Position numbers and translations under genes: made by a program
The notes under the pieces: generated by a model
What the model was told of the DNA's origin: nothing
Seen by the model: the letters and a program-made list of their open reading frames with translations, nothing else
Databases searched by the model: none
Shown here: positions 1-5,885 of the stretch, in pieces
Layout: each line of letters begins with the position of its first letter
Position numbering within the stretch: position 1 is the stretch's first letter
Assembly (NCBI GenBank): GCA_900554375.1
Contig: USHK01000076.1
Coordinates: 1-6,326 of the forward strand
DNA: 6,326 bases
Reading direction: 5' to 3'
From: an uncultured Sutterella sp.
GTDB lineage: Bacteria > Pseudomonadota > Gammaproteobacteria > Burkholderiales > Burkholderiaceae_F

Positions 1-31
1 GTCGGCAGCGTCAGATGTGTATAAGAGACAG
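1..31 (+). other. Nextera/Tn5 sequencing adapter left in the sequence
   Basis: Bases 13-31 read AGATGTGTATAAGAGACAG, the 19-bp Tn5 mosaic end used in Nextera libraries. Bases 1-12 match the read-1 adapter arm that precedes it. This is library-construction sequence, not part of the organism. The reverse-strand traH frame happens to stay open through it, so any translation past base 32 would carry about ten false residues. It also marks this edge as a read or contig end. Confidence 0.97.
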
Positions 32-698
32 GGTTTAACTCGGGCGCATCGACCACATTTCCGCCGGAATCTTTACGGGTCGGTGCGTAATCCAAAACGG
101 CGGCACCGTCGGTGCGCGTCTTCGCATCGGCTTCGGACGCGTCGGAGACAATACCTGTGGCACGCAAAGCGTTGCGAGCCTCAAAACCGGTCTTTTGAAT
201 CCATTGTTCCGCGCCGCTCATCTTTAAGAGATTTTGTGCGGTAGTGCAGGAGTCCTGGAACATGTTGGTGTACTGACGGATCATGTCACGGAAACTCGTG
301 ACTTGTTCATTGAGGTCAGGGGCTAAGGACTGAAGGGCAAGCTGGAAGGCTAAACCGGGAAGCGCAGTTCCGATGTTGCGTAAGAAAGCGACGAATTCTT
401 CTCGAGAAGGAATACCGAAAGCTCCTAAGAATAAGTCAATGCCTCCGCAGCCTGCTGAGAGCGAAGGCGGAGTGAAGTAAAACGCGTTGAAGTCTTTGCG
501 CGGGGCTCGATAGACAAATCCGCCGCCGGTGACGGTATTCATTCCTGAGGATTGGTAGACGCCTGCCGGTGTGACGTTGCCTTGGTAGGAACCCGCGGCA
601 GAGTAGAAGTCTTTCATGAAGCCTGCGGAAGCGTCAGCAGAGAAGAGACAGGTGCTTAAAGCCAGGGCGGAGAGTAGTTTAGTGAATTTATGAGTCAT
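32..698 (-). CDS. traH: TraH, F-type conjugative pilus assembly protein (5' part, truncated by the sequence end)
   Basis: TraH is a periplasmic, outer-membrane-associated protein needed for F pilus assembly and retraction. The frame starts at ATG 698-696 and gives 222 residues before it runs into adapter sequence; F TraH is about 458 residues, so roughly half is present. Residues 1-25 are a Sec signal peptide (basic MTHKFTK, hydrophobic core, DASA cleavage site). Residues 83-92, GCGGIDLFLG, are the TraH signature, preceded by YFTPPSLSA. A second mature cysteine is C151. The start lies 12 bases after the traF stop, which fits the traN-traF-traH order. I see no Shine-Dalgarno-like sequence in that gap, so coupling to traF translation is likely (inference). 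The missing 3' half cannot be judged. Confidence 0.93.
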
Positions 699-710
699 GG
701 CAGAAGAGGA

Positions 711-1616
711 TTAAAGGGGCGGAGGAACGGCACGCGCTGTAAATGGAGAGTCGACAAAGGCGTCAGAATCAGAAAATTTTGTGGTCTTTTGCACAGAGTT
801 TGCGGCTTGAGCGCCCCCGAAAAGCGACTCACCGGGCTTGCTTAAAGCCAGGGTTTGAATACGGCTCAGCATGTCTTCGAGTGAAAGCACCCCGGAAGAC
901 ACTAAGTAAGAAGCGGATTGATCGCGTTTAACCATGAAGAGCGCCGGCACTCGATCGAGACCCAAGCCGTTGGTTAGAAGTTTTGAGACGCCGTTATCTG
1001 GCAGCGCGTCCGGGAAATGATCATTAAAGGAACCGTCAAGAGAAACGGCAAGTACTTCAAAACCGAACGAGTCCTTGAGCTGTTTAACCAGCGGAGACTG
1101 CAGAGTACAGAAACGGCAGTCGGAGCGATAGAAGTACATCAGCCCCCAGTCTTGCGCAATCTGCGGGATCTGTTCTTTACGGGTTTGGTTTCTGTCTTCT
1201 TTTAAAGAGACTTGGGCAAAGTTCGCAGCCGGGTTAAAGGTTGAGAAATCAAACTGCGGGTTCTGCCAAGACACACGACGGTTTATGTCGGTAAAAAGGG
1301 CTGCTTTTTCTTGAACGAAGTGATTGACTTCTTGGAACGCTAAGACGTTCGCTTCCGTCGGAAGAAAGGTCGCGTTCTCTAAACGTTTGGTGTATTCGGC
1401 TCTAAGTTCTGCAGCATTGAGGATTAAAGAGAGATCTTTAGGCGCATTCGGATCCGGCGCTTTCTTCTTTAATTCTTTGGGCGGATAGTAAAGAAAGCCG
1501 CGGTCATCCGAGTTCCAGACGTCTTCATCCCAAAAGGAGGCGGCAAGCGCCGAGGGCGCTGCCAGCGTTAAAGCAAGAGATAAAAGCAGACAAAGATTTT
1601 GTGGTCTTTTGCACAT
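711..1616 (-). CDS. traF: TraF, periplasmic thioredoxin-like conjugative pilus assembly protein with CXXC
   Basis: TraF is a periplasmic protein of F-type systems needed for pilus assembly. The 301 residues start with a signal peptide (residues 1-25, SALA cleavage site). After an N-terminal region of about 145 residues comes a thioredoxin-like domain, residues 150-255: the strand LMYFYRSDCRFC carries the CXXC at C167 and C170, then EVLAVSLDG (187-195), DALPDNG (203-209) and VPALFMV with the expected cis-proline at 224. As I recall, F-plasmid TraF has lost its CXXC, so this copy looks redox-competent, with oxidase or isomerase activity on the Cys-rich TraN, TraU and TraH as the natural inference. 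TrbB is the main alternative name, but position between traN and traH, length and the SLDG/PDNG motifs favour TraF. The start is two bases after the traN stop, with no clear ribosome site. A 20-bp repeat occupies the start codon region and the C-terminal tail. Confidence 0.93.
   Translation of the reverse strand: MCKRPQNLCLLLSLALTLAAPSALAASFWDEDVWNSDDRGFLYYPPKELKKKAPDPNAPKDLSLILNAAELRAEYTKRLENATFLPTEANVLAFQEVNHFVQEKAALFTDINRRVSWQNPQFDFSTFNPAANFAQVSLKEDRNQTRKEQIPQIAQDWGLMYFYRSDCRFCTLQSPLVKQLKDSFGFEVLAVSLDGSFNDHFPDALPDNGVSKLLTNGLGLDRVPALFMVKRDQSASYLVSSGVLSLEDMLSRIQTLALSKPGESLFGGAQAANSVQKTTKFSDSDAFVDSPFTARAVPPPL
776..795. repeat. Perfect 20-bp direct repeat, copy in the traF C-terminal tail
   Basis: The sequence attttgtggtcttttgcaca is identical to 1596-1615. 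On the coding strand this copy encodes SVQKTTK near TraF residues 274-280. The separation is 820 bases, not a multiple of three, so the two copies are translated in different frames. Confidence 0.9.
1596..1615. repeat. Perfect 20-bp direct repeat, copy at the traF start
   Basis: Identical to 776-795. This copy begins inside the traF start codon and encodes CKRPQN, the basic head of the signal peptide. A match of this length inside one gene is very unlikely by chance. Confidence 0.9.
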
Positions 1617-1618
1617 AA

Positions 1619-3967
1619 TTAGACGTTAGTTTTTAAGTTTTTAGAGGGAGCTTTAGGCGAAGACGGACGGTTGGAGACCGTCGGCGAGCCAGTGAAGTTT
1701 GGATCCACGACATGAGAAGATCCGACAGAGGGCGGGACGTAAGCGCCTAAGTCTTTATCAACGAGGTTCTTCGTGTGTGTCGTTCCTCGGTCTTGGGCGG
1801 CAGCAGAATTGAGTTCGTTCTTTTGGACGATTAAGGCTTCGAACTCAGACAAGTCCATGGCGTCAAAATCCAGACGTTCGAGTTCGTCCTGGGTAAAACC
1901 TTCACACTGAGGATTTTGCGCCGAGCCCCAGCCTTTGCCCAACTGAGTGCGCCCCTGTTCCTGGAGGATGCGGGCAAGCGGAGAGTTGTAGCAGCAGTAG
2001 CTTTCTTTTCTTTCGACGCAGGTCACGACCTTCTTAGAACAGTAAGTTCCGACATAGTGGCAGAGCTTCTGGCCTTTCTTGAGCATTAAGGTTTGCTCTT
2101 TAGGTTCGCACTGCAGATAGTCCAATGCGATTTGGGCGGCAACGGACAACGCAAAGGAGGTCGGATCAAACGTGAAGTACATTTGACCGCCTTGAAGCGT
2201 CATTCCGAAACCATAGAAAGAAAGCGACGGGTTGTAGATGCCGCTTGTCGCGTCGCCGTAAAGCATATTCAGGATGCCGGAGGTGGCGTCTGAGGCGGAT
2301 AAGACATCATAGACGTAAGGGCTTCCGATGTATTTGACGGTTTCTACCGTGAGGTCTCCGGCAAAGCTCATCGCTTTGCCGAACGCTGACGAATTGGCGG
2401 TTCCGGCTTTAACCTTGGTGTCGCAGCAGGAAAAGCCCAAGACCTTCTTAGAGCATTCATCGACTTCTCCGTTAAAGAAGCGGCCGTTGTCGTAGTCGCC
2501 GTAAAGCGCGCCTTGGCGAGCGGTCTCGAGCATCGTGATCACTTTAGAGAAATCGGAATCAGCCGGGTCGCCCGCACCGTCGCAAATACCGTCCAAGCAT
2601 TCCGCGGGTCGGCAAATGGTTTCCGTGACGACGGAGCCTTCTTTTTCCTGACAGCGGTAAGTGTGGGCGGTCGTTAGGCATTTGCCGTCATCATTGACGG
2701 CAATGCACTCGGAAGAGACTTTGACGCAGTCTTTATCAGCTTCAAATTTTCCGCAGTCATTCTTCGTCTCTCCGGAGCCGCCGGTTCCGGCGCTGCAGAC
2801 ATAAGTGTGTTCATACTTCCAGCAGTCTTTATAGACAGGGACACCGTTGATGATCTTTTCTGCCGGGCCTTCGACGCATTCGGTTCGAAGTACCGTGCAG
2901 GCCGGATGATCTTTAAGAGGGAGGCAGGTATCCGAGGGTTCAATTCCTCCGATAACAATGTTGGAATCGATGATGTCGGCGCCGGGGGCGGAGATTTCGG
3001 AGTCGCCCCGACAGAAGATTTCCTTTTTATAAGCCAGGCACTTCGGGCCGTCGCGTTCGATGCAGGTGGATTTGCGGACTTCGCATTCAGGGAGCTTTTC
3101 TAAGGCTTCGCAGGCGTTTTCGTTAAGGGACTGGGTGCAGTTATAGATGTATTTGCGCTGGATGCATTCCCCTTTGTCGTTTTGCTGCATGCAGGTATAG
3201 CTTGCCGCTTTGCAGGTCATGCCCTCCGTTGCGGTTTTACAGGCCAAAAGATCAAAGCCCGGTTTAGCCGGTGTGCCTTCAGGGGTAATGTCGTCGCCTT
3301 CAATCGGATCGGTATTGACGCAGTGGAATTTCTGCGAGTATTGAGCACATGCCCCGTCGGCACCGATTCTTTCGCAGACTTTTTCTCCGACGGGCTGACA
3401 GCCTTTAGATGCGAGAACCTGGCAGCTGTTGGAAGCGCCTGATGCGGCGCAGGCAAAAGCCAATTCTTTTCTCCAGCATTCTTTATAAACCGCGACGCCA
3501 TTAATGATGCGGGTTTCCGGGCCTTCGACACATTTTTCTTCTGCGATGTAGCAGTCAGGATTGTCTAAGAAGCTTGAGCATGAGGAGGTATCCGTGCCGG
3601 AAATGACGGTATGAGAAAAATCCAAGATTTCGATGTTTTCGGTATCTTTGGCTTCTTCCGAACAAGCATAAGTGCTGTTCCAGGACATACACGTGCCGGT
3701 GAGATCGTAACTTAAGCATTCAGCTTTTGTCTGACGGCAACCGGGCGTGTTTTGAAGGCCTTTGCAGTAATCAACGGTTGAAGACTCCGTGCAGTGACGC
3801 GTGGTCTGATAGTTCCAGCATTCGCGCCAAACTTCCACGCCGTTAATAAATTTGGAACCCGGGCCGTCGACGCAAACTTCCGGGCCGTCCGTGCAGGCTG
3901 CGCGTACAGAGGCGCAAGTCAACAGCATCACAAAGGGAAGAAGGAGAATTAAAGGGCGATGAATCAT
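1619..3967 (-). CDS. traN: TraN, Cys-rich outer-membrane mating-pair stabilisation protein
   Basis: TraN sits in the donor outer membrane and stabilises mating pairs by contacting the recipient surface. This 782-residue protein (F TraN is about 602) has a signal peptide at residues 1-23 (RPLILLLPFVMLL core, SVRA site). Residues 25-439 are a cysteine array, with three copies of a C-[VE]-x-GP...INGV-x-V...CW motif at residues 32-51, 146-165 and 364-383. Residues 470-620 hold almost no cysteine apart from C505, C514 and C515, and could form the membrane or tip-exposed part. Residues 634-709 carry the TraN C-terminal box: Cys pairs, YCCYNSPLARILQEQG, GKGWGSA and LDFDAMDLSEF. A Ser/Pro-rich tail follows. 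There are 52 cysteines in the mature chain by my count. The start overlaps the stop of the upstream TraN-like gene (ATGA), with GGAG eight bases before it. Confidence 0.94.
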   Translation of the reverse strand: MIHRPLILLLPFVMLLTCASVRAACTDGPEVCVDGPGSKFINGVEVWRECWNYQTTRHCTESSTVDYCKGLQNTPGCRQTKAECLSYDLTGTCMSWNSTYACSEEAKDTENIEILDFSHTVISGTDTSSCSSFLDNPDCYIAEEKCVEGPETRIINGVAVYKECWRKELAFACAASGASNSCQVLASKGCQPVGEKVCERIGADGACAQYSQKFHCVNTDPIEGDDITPEGTPAKPGFDLLACKTATEGMTCKAASYTCMQQNDKGECIQRKYIYNCTQSLNENACEALEKLPECEVRKSTCIERDGPKCLAYKKEIFCRGDSEISAPGADIIDSNIVIGGIEPSDTCLPLKDHPACTVLRTECVEGPAEKIINGVPVYKDCWKYEHTYVCSAGTGGSGETKNDCGKFEADKDCVKVSSECIAVNDDGKCLTTAHTYRCQEKEGSVVTETICRPAECLDGICDGAGDPADSDFSKVITMLETARQGALYGDYDNGRFFNGEVDECSKKVLGFSCCDTKVKAGTANSSAFGKAMSFAGDLTVETVKYIGSPYVYDVLSASDATSGILNMLYGDATSGIYNPSLSFYGFGMTLQGGQMYFTFDPTSFALSVAAQIALDYLQCEPKEQTLMLKKGQKLCHYVGTYCSKKVVTCVERKESYCCYNSPLARILQEQGRTQLGKGWGSAQNPQCEGFTQDELERLDFDAMDLSEFEALIVQKNELNSAAAQDRGTTHTKNLVDKDLGAYVPPSVGSSHVVDPNFTGSPTVSNRPSSPKAPSKNLKTNV
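2651..3895 (-). repeat. TraN cysteine array: four modules made of eight 4-Cys half-units
   Basis: Residues 25-439 of TraN place cysteines mostly 9 residues apart. Each half-unit is C-x6/7-C-x7/8-C-x8-C; three of the eight extend the middle gap to x17 to carry the GP...INGV insert, and the first (C25-C32-C50-C59) does the same. Modules span about residues 25-102, 130-216, 243-319 and 348-439, each with a linking Cys between its halves (68, 182, 286, 405). The third module lacks the insert. This looks like an extended disulfide-stitched rod (inference). Confidence 0.75.
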
Positions 3968-5163
3968 GACTCAAACTCCACGACTTTGCCGTCGGCGCTG
4001 ACGCACGAGGTTCGCCATTTATCTAAAGAGACGTCAAGCGCGTTTTTCTGAAATGAAAATCGCTTGGAGATGGACCCCGAATAATCCCATTTGCCGGGAC
4101 GAGTGTAGATATCCATCTTGATCTCTACGGTGCAGTTCACGCCGGTGCAGCGAGTTTGTCCCGTCCAGACGCCTTTGCAGTTGGAGAAGTAATGCTCGCT
4201 CTGAAAGTCTTGCGCCTGTATATCAAAACCGAAGTTAGCGGAATTTTTAACGTTGGTTTCTATACGAAGTTTTGGGATAAGGTCGTTAGAACACTGATAC
4301 TTGAGTTCAATGACGTCTCCCCCGTTGCAGGAGTCCTTACCTAAAGAGGAAGAAGTCTCGGAAGCGGCTTCAAAGAATTTTCCGATCTCGCACCCTGTGT
4401 AGCCGACGACTTCCAAATAGCGGTTGCAGCGATAGGTATTTTGTGTGAACTGCTGAGTTTTACAGCGATACTGATACGTGCTTTCGATTCGGACGGTTTC
4501 TCCTGTGTGGCAAGTTTGAAGCGGGGCGTGAAGGCATGTGTAGTCCTGGCTTGTTTCGTTGTAATCGGCCAGACACTCGACGGTCAGTTTTTTACCGGTT
4601 CGGGCAATACATTCAAAGAGCGTTGAGACGTCGAGCTTTTCCGTCCAGCCTTCAAAGCAGGACTGAGTGGTGCTCCCCACAGTGGTTTCTTCGCAGACGG
4701 CGAAGTCTGTCTGGGGCAGACGCGTTGTGGTGATGGTTTCGCAGATTTCTTCTCCGTTTGACGGAAGCTCGGGCAGTTTATTTAAGAGATGATCTCGATC
4801 AGCCAGGATATGGTCGAAGTCGGATTCATCCCAACCCGGACGGGAATGTGTGTCGTAAATCACCTGAACTGCGCGGCAGTCCATAGAAGTTTGCGACAAA
4901 CATCCGTCGGCCTTAGAAGAGCCGGGTGTCAGGAGATTGCCTTGTCCTTTGGCAAACAGATCTTTAAGTTCGGAGACATCCGCGCCGTATTGAGGGACGG
5001 TGCCGGAAGCAGAGCCCTCGGTGAGAATGTCTTTAATGGAAAGCTTAGCGGCTTCTTCTTTAGCGGCATCCATCGCAGATTGTTTGTCGTAAGCCCAAGC
5101 CTGAGTGCTTACGCACATGACAAGCGCAGAGCAGATTAAGCAATGAGGAATGCGAGACGGCAT
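3964..5163 (-). CDS. Secreted Cys-rich protein resembling the N-terminal part of TraN
   Basis: This 399-residue product has a signal peptide (residues 1-24, TQAWA-Y site) and 18 mature cysteines. Residues 25-120 look like the start of long TraN proteins: an Ala/Glu-rich helix, then GTVPQYGADVSELKDLF (54-70) and DGCLSQTSMDCRAVQ (86-100). Residues 141-258 hold three units spaced C-x15-C-x11-C. Residues 300-387 look beta-rich, with C329, C339, C344 and C387. It lacks the TraN C-terminal box, which is in the next gene. The start forms TAATG with the trbC stop, and the end overlaps traN by four bases, so the three genes are tightly coupled. I infer that TraN function here is divided between two exported proteins. 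The alternative is an unrelated Cys-rich partner of TraN. It is not a simple frameshifted half, because traN has its own signal peptide and ribosome site. Confidence 0.72.
   Translation of the reverse strand: MPSRIPHCLICSALVMCVSTQAWAYDKQSAMDAAKEEAAKLSIKDILTEGSASGTVPQYGADVSELKDLFAKGQGNLLTPGSSKADGCLSQTSMDCRAVQVIYDTHSRPGWDESDFDHILADRDHLLNKLPELPSNGEEICETITTTRLPQTDFAVCEETTVGSTTQSCFEGWTEKLDVSTLFECIARTGKKLTVECLADYNETSQDYTCLHAPLQTCHTGETVRIESTYQYRCKTQQFTQNTYRCNRYLEVVGYTGCEIGKFFEAASETSSSLGKDSCNGGDVIELKYQCSNDLIPKLRIETNVKNSANFGFDIQAQDFQSEHYFSNCKGVWTGQTRCTGVNCTVEIKMDIYTRPGKWDYSGSISKRFSFQKNALDVSLDKWRTSCVSADGKVVEFES
3976..3979 (-). promoter_or_regulatory. Shine-Dalgarno site GGAG of traN
   Basis: GGAG lies 8 bases before the traN ATG (3967-3965), inside the end of the preceding gene. 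It is the only clear Shine-Dalgarno sequence among the five starts in the window. It supports traN starting as an independent protein rather than being a frameshifted continuation of the upstream gene. Confidence 0.7.
4390..4743 (-). repeat. Cys repeats C-x15-C-x11-C in the TraN-like N-terminal protein
   Basis: Residues 141-157-169, 169-185-197 and 218-234-246 of the 399-residue protein repeat the spacing C-x15-C-x11-C, followed by another 12-residue step to C258. The period differs from that of the neighbouring TraN, so the two arrays are not simple copies of each other. Confidence 0.6.
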
Positions 5164-5756
5164 TATGGACGGTTCCCAAGTTTTGCGCGAAAAGTGCGTG
5201 CGGCTTCGCCGATGGAATCCGTTCTGTCCGTTAAACGATCCAAGGCATAGCCCAACGTTACGTCGCCCGGAACAATGACAGCTTTTTTACTTCCTGCGCA
5301 GGCGTCGGAAGGAACAGGAGCTTCTTCTTTGATGATTAAAGCGGGAACCTGACGAATATTGAATTCGCTGAAGAGTTCCGGATGGAGCTGAACATCAGCG
5401 CCGGCATCGATTAAGGGCTGAAAGGCCGCAAGCGACAGAGGATTAAGCAGCGGCAATTTAGCTTTACCCTGATTTTCGGAAGGCGTCACGCCCCGGAAGA
5501 CCAAAGGGATTCCGGCATCTTTAGCATCTTGAGCTAAACGCTCCAGAGAGGCCTGAGGCATTGACAGCGAAACGGCAACGAAAGCATGAGGAAGCGGCTT
5601 TTGTGCGGAAGCCGCCGGGTCTTTCATCTGATCGGATAGATGAGAAGAAGCTTCGAGCACGTCTTCGATCGTCCAAGGCTCTGAGGCCGTAAAACCGACA
5701 AGCGGTAAAGAAAGCAACGCACTTAGGAGAAATTTGAAAAAGTATGGTTTATTCAT
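5163..5756 (-). CDS. trbC: TrbC, F-type pilin assembly protein
   Basis: TrbC of the F-type family is a periplasmic protein required for pilus assembly; it differs from the TrbC pilin of P-type systems. The 197 residues (F TrbC about 212) begin with a signal peptide (residues 1-24, FFKFLLSALLSLPLVG core, FTA-SEPW). Family motifs occur in order: HAFVAVSLSMPQASLERL (57-74), PLVFRGV (84-90), HPELFSEFNIRQVPAL (125-140, with a thioredoxin-like cis-Pro at 138) and GDVTLGYALDRL (164-175). There is only one mature cysteine, C153. The position after traU and before traN is as in F. The start is ATG 5756-5754; an in-frame stop lies seven codons upstream, and no strong Shine-Dalgarno is visible. A 10-bp inverted repeat sits 9-35 bases before the start. 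The stop overlaps the next start by one base. Confidence 0.94.
   Translation of the reverse strand: MNKPYFFKFLLSALLSLPLVGFTASEPWTIEDVLEASSHLSDQMKDPAASAQKPLPHAFVAVSLSMPQASLERLAQDAKDAGIPLVFRGVTPSENQGKAKLPLLNPLSLAAFQPLIDAGADVQLHPELFSEFNIRQVPALIIKEEAPVPSDACAGSKKAVIVPGDVTLGYALDRLTDRTDSIGEAARTFRAKLGNRP
5734..5744 (+). repeat. Direct repeat TTGAAAAAGTA, copy 1 (inside the trbC start)
   Basis: The 11-mer ttgaaaaagta occurs here, at 5828-5838 and at 5861-5871, all in the same orientation. The first and third copies share a longer 14-bp match, tttgaaaaagtatg (5733-5746 and 5860-5873). This copy encodes YFFK near the TrbC N terminus. Confidence 0.8.
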
Positions 5757-5764
5757 AAACAGGA

Positions 5765-5791
5765 TTTTGAATTAGTACGTTTAATTCAAAA
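5765..5791. repeat. Perfect 10-bp inverted repeat upstream of trbC
   Basis: The arms ttttgaatta (5765-5774) and taattcaaaa (5782-5791) are exact reverse complements around a 7-base spacer, gtacgtt. The element ends 8 bases before the trbC start codon when read on the coding strand. It could be a dimeric repressor operator, or an RNA hairpin that masks the trbC ribosome region. All but two of the paired bases are A/T, so the RNA hairpin would be weak; that slightly favours a DNA-binding site. Confidence 0.8.
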
Positions 5792-5827
5792 GTTTTTGAT
5801 CATTAAAGGGTAAAGGAGTATTAGTAA

Positions 5828-5838
5828 TTGAAAAAGTA
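5828..5838 (+). repeat. Direct repeat TTGAAAAAGTA, copy 2
   Basis: This is the second of three copies, lying in the traU-trbC gap 94 bases from copy 1 and 33 bases from copy 3. Both distances are close to whole numbers of helical turns. It overlaps the first arm of the hairpin cluster. Confidence 0.8.
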
Positions 5839-5860
5839 AGCGTTTTTCAAAAAATAGAGT

Positions 5861-5871
5861 TTGAAAAAGTA
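5861..5871 (+). repeat. Direct repeat TTGAAAAAGTA, copy 3
   Basis: This is the third of three copies, part of the 14-bp match 5860-5873 shared with the trbC start, and it overlaps the third arm of the hairpin cluster. Confidence 0.8.
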
Positions 5872-5885
5872 TGACTATTTCAAAT

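Larger units (their letters stand above)
5828..5884. repeat. Overlapping inverted repeats able to form alternative hairpins
   Basis: Four arms alternate in orientation: ttgaaaaa (5828-5835), tttttcaaa (5843-5851), tttgaaaaa (5860-5868) and tttcaaa (5878-5884). Arm two pairs perfectly with arm one over 8 bases (7-base loop) or with arm three over 9 bases (8-base loop). Arm three can also pair with arm four over 7 bases (11-base loop). The pairings exclude each other, as in attenuators. The stems are AT-rich, so stability is uncertain. The last arm touches the traU stop codon. Confidence 0.7.
5757..5885 (-). promoter_or_regulatory. Repeat-rich AT-rich leader between traU and trbC
   Basis: This 129-bp gap is the only sizeable non-coding stretch in an otherwise overlapping operon. 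It is very AT-rich and contains alternating TTGAA and TTCAA elements that build several inverted repeats, listed separately. I see no GC-rich stem with a U-run, so it is not a classical intrinsic terminator. I see no convincing -35/-10 pair either; TTGAAA boxes occur but lack a good partner. The possible roles are an internal promoter or operator, an mRNA processing or attenuation site, or a small insertion. These are inferences from structure only. Confidence 0.5.

Noticed and set aside
17..244. Plus-strand open frame with an Arg-rich product
   Set aside because: It starts within the adapter, runs opposite to traH and has an unnatural Arg/His composition.
653..853. 15-bp match tgcttaaagccaggg at 653-667 and 839-853
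   Set aside because: Both copies encode LALS in the same frame. With similar codon choice, a 15-base match in a window this size is not remarkable.
2674..3531. Long plus- and minus-strand alternative frames inside traN
   Set aside because: They are shadows of the traN frame, which has family motifs throughout; none has a domain, signal peptide or ribosome site.
3964..3967. Sequencing-error frameshift splitting a single traN
   Set aside because: The downstream frame begins with a full signal peptide and a GGAG site, which would not be found inside a continuous TraN chain.
4789..5139. 116-residue plus-strand frame opposite the TraN-like gene
   Set aside because: The opposite strand has a clear signal peptide and tight operon spacing, and this product has no recognisable features.
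5786..5803. Tiny leader-like frame MIKNF between traU and trbC
   Set aside because: It has no ribosome site and only five codons, without regulatory residue runs. AT-rich DNA gives such frames by chance.
5757..5885. Sigma-70 promoter or intrinsic terminator in the traU-trbC gap
   Set aside because: TTGAAA boxes occur, but no -10 hexamer at proper spacing is convincing, and the hairpins lack GC-rich stems with a following U-run.
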